From NCBI GenBank assembly GCA_009778865.1, contig WRFJ01000062.1, positions 1 to 5,809 of the forward strand: a stretch of 5,809 nt of DNA. Direction: 5' to 3'. Both the position numbers and the translations under genes were made by a program. This DNA is from Chloroflexota bacterium (GTDB lineage Bacteria > Chloroflexota > Dehalococcoidia > Dehalococcoidales > WRFJ01). This document shows, piece after piece, positions 1 through 5,699 of this stretch (its first letter is position 1; every line of letters starts with the position of its first letter). The notes under the pieces were generated by a model that did not search any database, had not been told where the DNA came from, and saw only the letters and a list, made by a program, of their open reading frames with translations.

Positions 1-1031
1 GTTGTTTTGGGTAAACTTTTGGCCGGACAAGATTTACTGACTTCTATTTTACCGTCATTGTTTATGTGGCGCATTTCAGTATTACATAAGCCGTTACGCA
101 ACTGACTGTCGACTGCGGCAGCGGTATCGTGGTGAATAGCCACTGCATAACGATCTACGATATCTACAACAACATTAAAAGTAGGTGGGGACTTGCGCTC
201 TAAAATAGTTTTTTGAGTACCGCGGCGTTTAGCCTCTTCATCGCCCAACGTCACTGCTTGCACGCCGCCTATTAGATCCGAAAGGGTAGGGTTAATCAGC
301 AAGTTTTCCAAAGTATTGCCGTGAGCAGTGCCTATAAGTTGTACGCCGCGTTCGGCAATAGTACGGGCAGCAACAGCTTCCAATTCGTTGCCTATTTCAT
401 CAATAATAATTACTTCCGGCATATGATTTTCCACAGCTTCTATCATAACGGCATGCTGAGCGGCGGTTTTAGCCACCTGCATGCGCCTGGCTAGGCCGAT
501 AGCGGGGTGGGGTATATCGCCGTCCCCGGCAATTTCGTTGGAAGTATCCACAATAACTACGCGCTTACCCATTTCGTCGGAAAGCACGCGGGCGATTTCT
601 CTTAACATGGTAGTTTTACCTACGCCAGGACGCCCCGAAAGCAAAATACTTTTGTTACTTTGCACTATATCTTCAATAATTTTAATAGTGCCGAAAACCG
701 CCCGACCCACACGGCAGGAAAGACCTATAATGTCACCTTTGCGGTTGCGGATAGCTGATATACGATGCAAAGTGCGTTCTATACCGGCACGGTTATCATC
801 GCCAAAAGCACTAAGTTTGGAGGTAACATAATGAATATCTTCTAAAGACACCTCTTTTTCAGACAATCGTACATTACGATCGCCGTATCTAGCTTCGGCT
901 AAGCGGCCAAAATCCATGATTACTTCCAAAAGGGCATCTAAGTCACCTACTTTTTGTAAAGCATCGGCAATGTGTGTCGGGAAAACATCTATAAAAGCAT
1001 CTAAATTATCGGTTATTCCGGTTCTTTGCAT
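1..1031 (-). CDS. Ycf45/SpoIIIAA-like AAA ATPase, R3H-protein family (3' end missing)
   Basis: Reading leftward from the ATG at 1029-1031, an open frame of 343 codons runs off the left edge, so the C-terminus is missing. The protein has a Walker A motif GRPGVGKTT at residues 133-141, a following block DTSNEIAGDGDIPHP (162-176), a Walker B IIIDEIG (208-214, acidic pair D211/E212) and GTAHGNTLENLLINP (234-248). These blocks are typical of the COG3854 family: SpoIIIAA-like, chloroplast/cyanobacterial Ycf45 and bacterial R3H-domain nucleic-acid-binding ATPases. From memory, full-length members have about 500 residues or more, with an R3H domain at the C-terminus that would lie outside this window. 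The precise cellular role is unknown; nucleic-acid binding coupled to ATP hydrolysis is inferred from the family. The start is supported by an AAGGAG (1037-1042) 5 bases upstream that overlaps the rsmG stop codon, implying co-transcription and coupled translation with rsmG. A VirB11-type secretion ATPase is a less likely alternative. Confidence 0.9.
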   Translation of the reverse strand, partial: MQRTGITDNLDAFIDVFPTHIADALQKVGDLDALLEVIMDFGRLAEARYGDRNVRLSEKEVSLEDIHYVTSKLSAFGDDNRAGIERTLHRISAIRNRKGDIIGLSCRVGRAVFGTIKIIEDIVQSNKSILLSGRPGVGKTTMLREIARVLSDEMGKRVVIVDTSNEIAGDGDIPHPAIGLARRMQVAKTAAQHAVMIEAVENHMPEVIIIDEIGNELEAVAARTIAERGVQLIGTAHGNTLENLLINPTLSDLIGGVQAVTLGDEEAKRRGTQKTILERKSPPTFNVVVDIVDRYAVAIHHDTAAAVDSQLRNGLCNTEMRHINNDGKIEVSKSCPAKSLPKT

Positions 1032-1036
1032 ATACA

Positions 1037-1042
1037 CTCCTT
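1037..1042 (-). promoter_or_regulatory. Shine-Dalgarno of the ATPase gene, overlapping the rsmG stop
   Basis: On the minus strand AAGGAG lies 5 bases before the ATG at 1031 and shares two bases with the TAA stop of rsmG (1041-1043). This fixes the ATPase start and suggests that ribosomes finishing rsmG can re-initiate on the next gene. Confidence 0.8.
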
Positions 1043-1751
1043 ATTTTATAGGTTCTTTAACCGGCAAGCCTGACCGCCGCGGATATTTATCAGGTGTTGA
1101 TTTAACTTTTCGGTAGCTGACAAGCAGCCTGCTCTCGTTGCCTATTATAACTTTTCGGCTGTTTTCCAAACGACCACCCATTATATTGACAGCTTTTTGT
1201 CCTTCGGCTATTTCACCAGCAGCAAAACAAGCTTTTTGGGCAATAAACAGACCACTTATTTTAACAAAAGGCAGGCACAGTTCGGCTAAAACAGCCGTTT
1301 TAGCTACTGCTCGTCCCAAAACAATATCAAAATTCTCCCTAAAAGATTGACAGTAAGCTATCTCTTCGGCCCGACCTTTGACACTTTGCAAATTTGACAG
1401 TCCCAATTCTTTAATAGCCAAAGATATAAAATCTGCTTTTTTGCCGTTAGCTTCTAAAGCTATAAAGGTGCACTGAGGAAAACATATAGAAAGCGGCAAA
1501 GCCGGAAAACCAGCACCTGAACCCACATCCAAAACTTTTTGGCTGTGAGTAAAGGAGGCAGCCAGAGCACATGATAGACTGTCTATAAAATGTTTTTGAT
1601 ATATGGCATTTTCTTCTTTAATGGCGGTAAGATTCTTTTTGGTGTTTTCAATCATTAATAAAGAACATAATTTGGCAAAAAGAAAATATTGGCAGTCATT
1701 TATTTCTACGCCCAAAGTCTTAACAGCCTGCTTAAAGTTATCTTGATCCAT
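1041..1751 (-). CDS. rsmG: 16S rRNA (guanine(527)-N7)-methyltransferase RsmG
   Basis: This 236-residue protein is a complete RsmG (GidB family), the SAM-dependent enzyme that makes m7G at position 527 of 16S rRNA in the 530 loop; its loss gives low-level streptomycin resistance in several bacteria. Visible family blocks are NLTAI (40-44), KHFIDS (53-58), the SAM-binding loop VLDVGSGAGFPALP (73-86), GRAEE (126-130), GRAVA (146-150) and the C-terminal YPRRSGLPVKEPI (223-235). Small departures from the usual pattern are GFPALP where GFPGLP is common, LEANGKK in place of the usual xSLxKR-type block, and GRAVA where SRAVA is usual. Length is normal for the family. The start ATG places about 40 residues before NLTAI, as expected, but has no clear Shine-Dalgarno; it sits in the loop of a small inverted repeat (1742-1759). 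It is the first gene of the leftward unit, divergent from thiC, rather than following mnmG as in many Firmicutes. Confidence 0.96.
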   Translation of the reverse strand: MDQDNFKQAVKTLGVEINDCQYFLFAKLCSLLMIENTKKNLTAIKEENAIYQKHFIDSLSCALAASFTHSQKVLDVGSGAGFPALPLSICFPQCTFIALEANGKKADFISLAIKELGLSNLQSVKGRAEEIAYCQSFRENFDIVLGRAVAKTAVLAELCLPFVKISGLFIAQKACFAAGEIAEGQKAVNIMGGRLENSRKVIIGNESRLLVSYRKVKSTPDKYPRRSGLPVKEPIK

Positions 1752-1759
1752 ATATCAAG
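1742..1759 (-). promoter_or_regulatory. Small hairpin enclosing the rsmG start codon
   Basis: In the mRNA sense the sequence is CTTGAT-ATATGG-ATCAAG: a perfect 6-bp stem with a 6-base loop carrying the AUG. The stem has only two G-C pairs and is weak. It coincides with the absence of a visible Shine-Dalgarno. It might affect initiation, or it may be chance. Confidence 0.3.
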
Positions 1760-1803
1760 TATACAATGAAGCAGCTTTTTTGCGTATCTTTTTTATGCAG
1801 CGT

Positions 1804-1822
1804 TTTGCTTTAAAAAAGCAAA
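1804..1822. repeat. 8-bp perfect inverted repeat at the thiC -35 region
   Basis: TTTGCTTT (1804-1811) and AAAGCAAA (1815-1822) are perfect complements separated by AAA. The left arm contains the candidate -35 element of the thiC promoter, so this could be an operator. In the leftward direction it would lie in the rsmG leader. It is very AT-rich, so chance is a real possibility. Confidence 0.35.
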
Positions 1823-1833
1823 TATTTTATAAT
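1805..1833 (+). promoter_or_regulatory. Candidate sigma-A type promoter for thiC
   Basis: A perfect -10 hexamer TATAAT (1828-1833) lies 17 bases after TTGCTT (1805-1810), a partial match to TTGACA. Transcription would begin near 1840 and give a leader of about 74 bases before the thiC ATG. The same TTGCTT/17-base arrangement recurs upstream of the gene at 5261. Confidence 0.55.
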
Positions 1834-1861
1834 TATACATAGTTACTGCACCGATTTGTAA
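1832..1861 (-). promoter_or_regulatory. rsmG: Candidate divergent promoter for rsmG
   Basis: On the minus strand there is a perfect TATAAT (plus-strand 1832-1837), overlapping the thiC -10 because the two form the palindrome TATAATTATA (1828-1837). The best -35 is weak: TTACAA at 1856-1861 with an 18-base spacer. The leader would be about 75 bases. Support is the -10 plus the position in a divergent gap. Confidence 0.4.
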
Positions 1862-1879
1862 ACTGCCTTGCAGGCAGTT
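1861..1879. promoter_or_regulatory. 8-bp perfect hairpin/operator in the thiC leader
   Basis: AACTGCCT (1861-1868) and AGGCAGTT (1872-1879) are perfect complements around TGC. It lies just downstream of the predicted thiC start point and 34 bases before the thiC ATG, so it could be an RNA hairpin in the leader or a dyad operator bound by a repressor. There is only a weak T-rich run after it (CTTTGTTTTTC, 1883-1893), so an attenuator is possible but not convincing. It also lies near the weak -35 of the rsmG promoter candidate. Confidence 0.5.
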
Positions 1880-1913
1880 AATCTTTGTTTTTCGATATAA
1901 AAAGGACAAATTT

Positions 1914-3197
1914 ATGACGCAATTGGAAAGCGCCCGTGCTGGCATCATCACTGCGCAAATGGCTCAGGTGGCCGCCGATGAAGGACGTAGTACAGAATAT
2001 ATACGTCAAGGTGTAGCCGATGGCACCATAGTGATACCGGCTAACGTTAATCATAAAAATCTGAAGGCTACTGGCGTAGGCTTGGGGCTTAAAACCAAAG
2101 TTAACGCCAATATAGGTACGTCTACCGATTGCGGTAACATACAAAGCGAAGAAGAAAAACTACAGACAGCTATTGAAGCCGGTGCTCATGCCGTGATGGA
2201 TCTTTCTACTGGCGGAAATTTAACGCAAATACGCCGCCGTATTATTGAGCAGAGCAGTGTAATGATCGGTACTGTGCCCATATATCAGGCCGGATGTTTA
2301 GCTATAGAAAAATATGGCGCTATCATCAAGATGACCGAAGAAGATCTTTTTGAAGCCATATCCGAACATTGTGCTGATGGTGTGGATTTTATTACTGTAC
2401 ATTGCGGAGTGACCAGACAAGCGGTAAAACGTCTTAAAGAACAGGGCCGTATCACTAACATCACCTCGCGCGGCGGTTCAATTATGGCGGCTTGGATGGA
2501 ACTGCATGACAAAGAAAACCCGCTTTACCAGCAATATGACCGTTTACTGGCTATAGCCAAAGAATACGATGTTACCTTGTCTTTAGGTGATGCTATGCGT
2601 CCGGGATGCTTAGCTGACGGCAGCGACAGGGCCCAAATAGAAGAACTAATTACTTTAGGTGAATTGGTAAAGCGTGCTAAAAATTACGGCGTGCAGGTTA
2701 TGGTGGAGGGCCCCGGCCATCTGCCGATGGATCAGATAGAAGCCAATATTAAAATGCAAAAATCATTATGTGAAAATGCTCCTTTTTACATATTGGGGCC
2801 GCTGGTAACCGATATTGCTGCCGGTTATGACCATATTACTTCAGCTATCGGCGGAGCTATAGCCGCTGCTGCCGGTGCCGACTTTTTGTGTTATGTGACA
2901 CCGGCTGAGCATTTAGCCTTACCCGACACGCAGGACGTACATGACGGCGTAGTAGCTTCACTTATTGCAGGACATGCTGCTGATATAGTTAAAGGTATAC
3001 CGGGTGCTATGGAAAGAGATATTAAAATGTCTAAAGCTCGTGCAGCTTTAGACTGGCAAACTCAGGCCGAACTGGCTTTAGATCCCGTACGTTTTAAACA
3101 AGTGCACAACGCTAGAGTTACTCATACCGAAAATGCCTGCAGTATGTGTGGCCAGTTTTGTGCTATCAAAATGGCTGATGATTATCTTAAGAAATAA
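1914..3197 (+). CDS. thiC: Phosphomethylpyrimidine synthase ThiC (short form)
   Basis: ThiC converts 5-aminoimidazole ribotide to 4-amino-5-hydroxymethyl-2-methylpyrimidine phosphate (HMP-P) in the cytoplasm. It is the committed step of the pyrimidine branch of thiamin synthesis, using a 4Fe-4S cluster and SAM radical chemistry. The 427-residue product shows the family blocks in order: VNANIGTS, MDLSTGG, GTVPIYQAG, TVHCGV, SRGGSIMAAWM, LSLGDAMRPGCLADGSDRAQ, VEGPGHLPMDQ, GPLVTDIAAGYDHI and TPAEHLALP. The C-terminal cluster motif is CSMCGQFC with cysteines 409, 412 and 416 (C-x2-C-x3-C). Length fits the short bacterial/archaeal form without the N-terminal extension of the roughly 630-residue proteobacterial enzyme. 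The start ATG is preceded by AAAGGA (GGA at 1904-1906) with 7 bases spacing. No thiamin gene lies beside it and no THI-box is recognisable upstream. The next gene starts 35 bases after the stop, with no terminator between. Confidence 0.98.
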   Translation: MTQLESARAGIITAQMAQVAADEGRSTEYIRQGVADGTIVIPANVNHKNLKATGVGLGLKTKVNANIGTSTDCGNIQSEEEKLQTAIEAGAHAVMDLSTGGNLTQIRRRIIEQSSVMIGTVPIYQAGCLAIEKYGAIIKMTEEDLFEAISEHCADGVDFITVHCGVTRQAVKRLKEQGRITNITSRGGSIMAAWMELHDKENPLYQQYDRLLAIAKEYDVTLSLGDAMRPGCLADGSDRAQIEELITLGELVKRAKNYGVQVMVEGPGHLPMDQIEANIKMQKSLCENAPFYILGPLVTDIAAGYDHITSAIGGAIAAAAGADFLCYVTPAEHLALPDTQDVHDGVVASLIAGHAADIVKGIPGAMERDIKMSKARAALDWQTQAELALDPVRFKQVHNARVTHTENACSMCGQFCAIKMADDYLKK

Positions 3198-3232
3198 AAT
3201 GCGGACTGTTTAAAACCGCTGAAAGACAGAAT

Positions 3233-4378
3233 ATGTTTGGAAAAGGTTTTCCCTTAGGCACTATGTTTGGCTTTAAAGTAAGAGCCGACTGGAGCTGGAT
3301 ATTTATTGCCGTTCTTATCATATGGTTTTTGGCTGCTCAGGTTTTTAATAATTCTGCTTTATGGGATACTATGCCGCCGGTTTGGTTGTTATGGGTGATG
3401 GCTATTATTACCATGCTGATATTTTGTGCTACGGTGATGGTGCACGAGCTGGCTCACGCTTATTTTGCCAAAAAGGCCGGCATACCGGTCAAAAACATCT
3501 CCATGACTTTTGTGGGCGCATCTGCCCAAATGATTCGTGAACCCGATAATCCTATTGATGAATTTAAAATTTCTATTTCCGGCCCGCTCTTCAGTGCTGC
3601 TATTGGCGTCGTCTTTTATTTTTCGGCCCAACTTTTAGCTGAAGCCGGCTTGGCTTTAGAAATATGTTATATATTACGTTGGGTGGGTTTTATAAATCTT
3701 ATTATGGCTGCTTTAAATCTTGTGCCGGCTTTTCCTTTGGACGGCGGACGAGCCTTGAGATCTATTATATGGGTGGCCACTAAAGATTTTAAGAAGGCCA
3801 GTAAAGCAGCTTCTGCTGTCGGACGTGTTTTGAGTGTAGGTATTATTATTTGCGGCTTAATTTGGGGTTTTAGCACTCAGAATTGGCTAGGAGGTTTTAT
3901 GCTAGCCATTATCGGCTTTATAACTTACACCAGTGCCACCAACAGCACTGGCCAGTACGCTATGCAAAGAGCCTTATCTATCTATACAGTATCCCAAGCT
4001 TTAAAAATGATGCACCAAATAAATCAAAACGCTCAGCTTAGCGATGTGGCTCGCAATATGATCCAGGGTGGCATAAACACCTATTTGGTTAGTAACGACC
4101 AAGAAGAAATCGTTGCGGTCTTAGAAGCCGATGACGTTAAAAAATTACCTCTAGCCAAAATACAGGAAGTTAAAGTTAAAGATTGTGCTAAGTCGATGCG
4201 ACAAGATTTAGCGGTATATTTGCAAACCAACCTGTTGGCGGTAGTGCAGTCTATGAATTTTAACGACGTGACGGTAGTGCCAGTGGAAAACGAGCAAGGC
4301 CAAATCATCAATGTTTTACATATGGATGATATTATTATTTATTTAAACTCCGTAAAACATACCATAGAACAAAATTAA
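3233..4378 (+). CDS. Site-2 family intramembrane zinc metalloprotease (M50, Rip3-like) with CBS-like tail
   Basis: This 381-residue membrane protein belongs to the M50/site-2 protease group, which cleaves substrates within the membrane, often anti-sigma factors or other regulators. The zinc-binding HELAH is at residues 71-75 inside a hydrophobic segment, SGPL is at 116-119 and the third ligand lies in NLVPAFPLDGGR (162-173, D170). Hydrophobic segments near 22-38, 51-75, 117-136, 145-165 and 195-235 indicate about five to six membrane spans. Residues about 245-375 are soluble and look like two degenerate CBS repeats (endings VLEADDVKKL and VLHMDDIIIYL), a layout known for Rip3-like proteases, where CBS domains may sense adenine nucleotides. 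The substrate is unknown. The ATG has no good Shine-Dalgarno (only GAAAGA upstream), so translation may depend on coupling to thiC. It is closely linked to thiC upstream and to the gene at 4398 downstream, suggesting a shared transcript. Confidence 0.93.
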   Translation: MFGKGFPLGTMFGFKVRADWSWIFIAVLIIWFLAAQVFNNSALWDTMPPVWLLWVMAIITMLIFCATVMVHELAHAYFAKKAGIPVKNISMTFVGASAQMIREPDNPIDEFKISISGPLFSAAIGVVFYFSAQLLAEAGLALEICYILRWVGFINLIMAALNLVPAFPLDGGRALRSIIWVATKDFKKASKAASAVGRVLSVGIIICGLIWGFSTQNWLGGFMLAIIGFITYTSATNSTGQYAMQRALSIYTVSQALKMMHQINQNAQLSDVARNMIQGGINTYLVSNDQEEIVAVLEADDVKKLPLAKIQEVKVKDCAKSMRQDLAVYLQTNLLAVVQSMNFNDVTVVPVENEQGQIINVLHMDDIIIYLNSVKHTIEQN

Positions 4379-4397
4379 AGGATACAAAGATACAGAT

Positions 4398-5177
4398 ATG
4401 ATTATTAGTGAAACGGCTACCAATTATTTAAACAATTTAACGGACAATAAAAGAAACAGCCAGCAATCGGGTATTTTGCATTTTGTTATGTGGTATGGAG
4501 CTAATAAAAATATGGCCAGCATAACTGCCGGCAGTCTCAATAAATACGTTGAGGCAACTGCTAAAAACGGCAAAAACGCCAATGCCAACATTGAAGCTGT
4601 AAAAAAGTTTTTGACTTATGCCTTTAACAACGGATTGACCAAAGAAAATATGGCTTTGTACATAAAGAACAAGCGTCTTGCTAAAAGCGGCAATCAAAAC
4701 ACACAAAATAAAGACAATAAAAAATCGATTACTCAGCAAGGCTATGACAGTTTAGTCACAGAATTGGAGAGATTGCGCAAGATACGCAGTGAAACAGTTG
4801 AACAGATTACAATAGCTGCTGCTGATAAAGATTTGCGTGAAAACGCTCCATATGCTGCTGCTAAAGAAAGATGCGGCATCATAGAAGGGCAGATTATCGA
4901 AATTGAAGATATGCTTAAGCATTCCTATATAATCGGTGAGGAAGACCGTGAGCACGGCAAAGTCAACATGGGTGATACCGTAACAGTGCTAGATGAGAAA
5001 AATAATAAAAATATGTCTTTTACTTTAGTCAGTACCAAAGAGATAGATATGTCCTGCGGCAAAATATCGGTTGACAGCCCCATAGGATGCGCTATTCTTG
5101 GCGGCAAAGTGGGGGCTAAAGTGCAGGTTAATGCTCCGGCCGGTACTTTTTATTTTAAAATAATAAAGATTAATTAG
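4398..5177 (+). CDS. greA: GreA-family transcript cleavage factor fused to a tyrosine-recombinase-like SAM domain
   Basis: The 259-residue product has two parts. Residues about 111-259 form a complete GreA: the coiled-coil block ITQQGYDSLVTELERL (111-126), the tip AADKDLRENAPY (141-152) with acidic residues D145 and E148 corresponding to E. coli GreA D41/E44, AAKERCGIIEGQI (153-165), and a C-terminal FKBP-like domain (about 187-259) with MGDTVTV, DSPIGCAILGGKVG and a final FYFKIIKI. GreA enters the RNA polymerase secondary channel and stimulates cleavage of backtracked RNA. Residues about 1-93 precede this and resemble the helical core-binding domain of phage integrases/XerC-D (pattern YLxxLTxxKRxSQQ, then FVMWYG, IEAVKKFLTYAFNNGLT). 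A polar linker (94-110, rich in N, K and Q) joins the two. No recombinase catalytic domain is present. The ATG lies 15 bases beyond AAAGGA, which is far for a Shine-Dalgarno; no better in-frame start is seen. It starts 19 bases after the protease stop, so it is probably co-transcribed. A second, ordinary greA may exist elsewhere. Confidence 0.9.
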   Translation: MIISETATNYLNNLTDNKRNSQQSGILHFVMWYGANKNMASITAGSLNKYVEATAKNGKNANANIEAVKKFLTYAFNNGLTKENMALYIKNKRLAKSGNQNTQNKDNKKSITQQGYDSLVTELERLRKIRSETVEQITIAAADKDLRENAPYAAAKERCGIIEGQIIEIEDMLKHSYIIGEEDREHGKVNMGDTVTVLDEKNNKNMSFTLVSTKEIDMSCGKISVDSPIGCAILGGKVGAKVQVNAPAGTFYFKIIKIN

Positions 5178-5195
5178 CACAAAAATTACAAAATA

Positions 5196-5233
5196 TTGGT
5201 AGAATTGCTTAACAAAGTATAGTAAAATACAAT
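5196..5233 (+). promoter_or_regulatory. Overlapping candidate promoters for the gene at 5261
   Basis: Two well-spaced candidates overlap in the 83-base gap. TTGGTA (5196-5201) plus TATAGT (5219-5224) has a 17-base spacer. TTGCTT (5205-5210) plus TACAAT (5228-5233) also has a 17-base spacer. Each -10 matches TATAAT at five of six positions. The second pair uses the same -35 hexamer and spacing as the thiC candidate. No terminator separates it from the GreA-like gene, so read-through is also possible. Confidence 0.5.
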
Positions 5234-5260
5234 AAATACACATATAAGGAGTTAACTATT

Positions 5261-5572
5261 ATGTCGGATTCCTCTAGTGGTCTTCAGCAAAATATTGCAG
5301 GGTTTTTATGCTATCTTTTCGGTTGGATTTCTGGTTTGATTTTCTTTCTTATAGAAAAGAAAAATAGCTTTATACGCTTCCATGCCATGCAGTCTATAAT
5401 TTTCTCGGTTATTTGGATTATTTGTTCGGTATTTCTTTGGATTCCAGTTGTCGGCTGGATTATTTACGCACTTTTTGTTGTAGTTTGGATTATTCTTATG
5501 GTTAAAGCCTTTATGAACGAAAAATTCAAGCTGCCTATTATCGGTAATTTGGCCGAAAAATGGAGTGCCTAA
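5261..5572 (+). CDS. DUF4870/Tic20-like small membrane protein
   Basis: This 103-residue protein has a short polar N-terminus (MSDSSSG), a hydrophobic helix at about 11-31, a charged loop IEKKNSFIRFHAMQS (31-45), then helices at about 45-61 and 63-84, and a polar tail. The RFHAMQS loop after the first helix and the three-span layout are characteristic of the DUF4870 family, which is related to Tic20-type proteins. Their role in bacteria is not established; an inner-membrane location is predicted. A very good Shine-Dalgarno, AAGGAG (5246-5251), sits 9 bases before the ATG, and the gap upstream has promoter candidates, so it is probably expressed independently at a good level. It is the last rightward gene before the long hairpin at 5613. 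Confidence 0.85.
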   Translation: MSDSSSGLQQNIAGFLCYLFGWISGLIFFLIEKKNSFIRFHAMQSIIFSVIWIICSVFLWIPVVGWIIYALFVVVWIILMVKAFMNEKFKLPIIGNLAEKWSA

Positions 5573-5699
5573 TCTTTTAATAACAATGGCTTAGTTTATT
5601 TATTGTTTTAGTCTATATAACAAATAACCGTCTCATTCATATTAGATGAGACGGTTATTTGTTATATAGTTTCGGTCTTTGGCCAGCTAAGACGTTATC
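5573..5699. other. Convergent intergenic region
   Basis: This 127-base AT-rich gap between converging genes holds the long hairpin and no further gene. A weak AACAAT/ATTGTT dyad (5582-5587 and 5602-5607) lies just before the main hairpin and has a 14-base loop. Confidence 0.6.
5613..5669. terminator. Long perfect hairpin, probable bidirectional terminator between convergent genes
   Basis: The arms 5613-5636 and 5646-5669 are perfectly complementary over 24 bp, with a 9-base loop (TCATATTAG). The apical core CCGTCTCAT/ATGAGACGG is the G+C-rich part, flanked by AAATAA on the left and TTATTT on the right, the A-tract/stem/T-tract symmetry expected of a terminator working in both directions. It sits 40 bases after the rightward stop and 30 bases after the leftward stop at 5700. 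The outer part of the stem is longer than most intrinsic terminators need, and the base-of-stem T-run (TTTCGGTCTTT) is poor, so a small repeat element is an alternative. Confidence 0.75.

Noticed and set aside
481..831. Rightward open frame of 116 codons
   Set aside because: It is antisense to the ATPase gene, whose Walker motifs are clear in the opposite frame; the translation resembles no protein family.
916..1350. Rightward open frames over the ATPase start and rsmG
   Set aside because: They lie antisense to well-recognised genes, lack ribosome binding sites and are shadows of the coding strand.
1758..1763. TATACT on the minus strand as a -10 box for rsmG
   Set aside because: It lies only 6 bases before the start codon and has no -35 element at a suitable distance; a leaderless transcript is unlikely here.
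1878..2144. Leftward open frame of 88 codons at the thiC start
   Set aside because: It overlaps the conserved thiC N-terminal region in antisense and has no family resemblance.
3201..3219. GCGG/CCGC pairing in the thiC-protease gap as a terminator
   Set aside because: Only 4 bp of stem with an 11-base loop and no T-tract; too weak to end transcription.
4381..4400. Short GATACA direct repeats just before the GreA-like start
   Set aside because: Two copies of a 6-base AT-rich word in 14 bases are expected by chance, with no further copies nearby.
4398..4676. N-terminal recombinase-like domain as a separate integrase gene or a mobile element remnant
   Set aside because: It is in the same frame as the GreA part with a polar linker, has no catalytic recombinase domain, and no attachment site or terminal repeats were seen around it.
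4437..5243. Several leftward open frames opposite the GreA-like gene
   Set aside because: All are antisense to a gene with conserved GreA motifs; hydrophobic stretches arise from the complement of Asn/Lys-rich codons.
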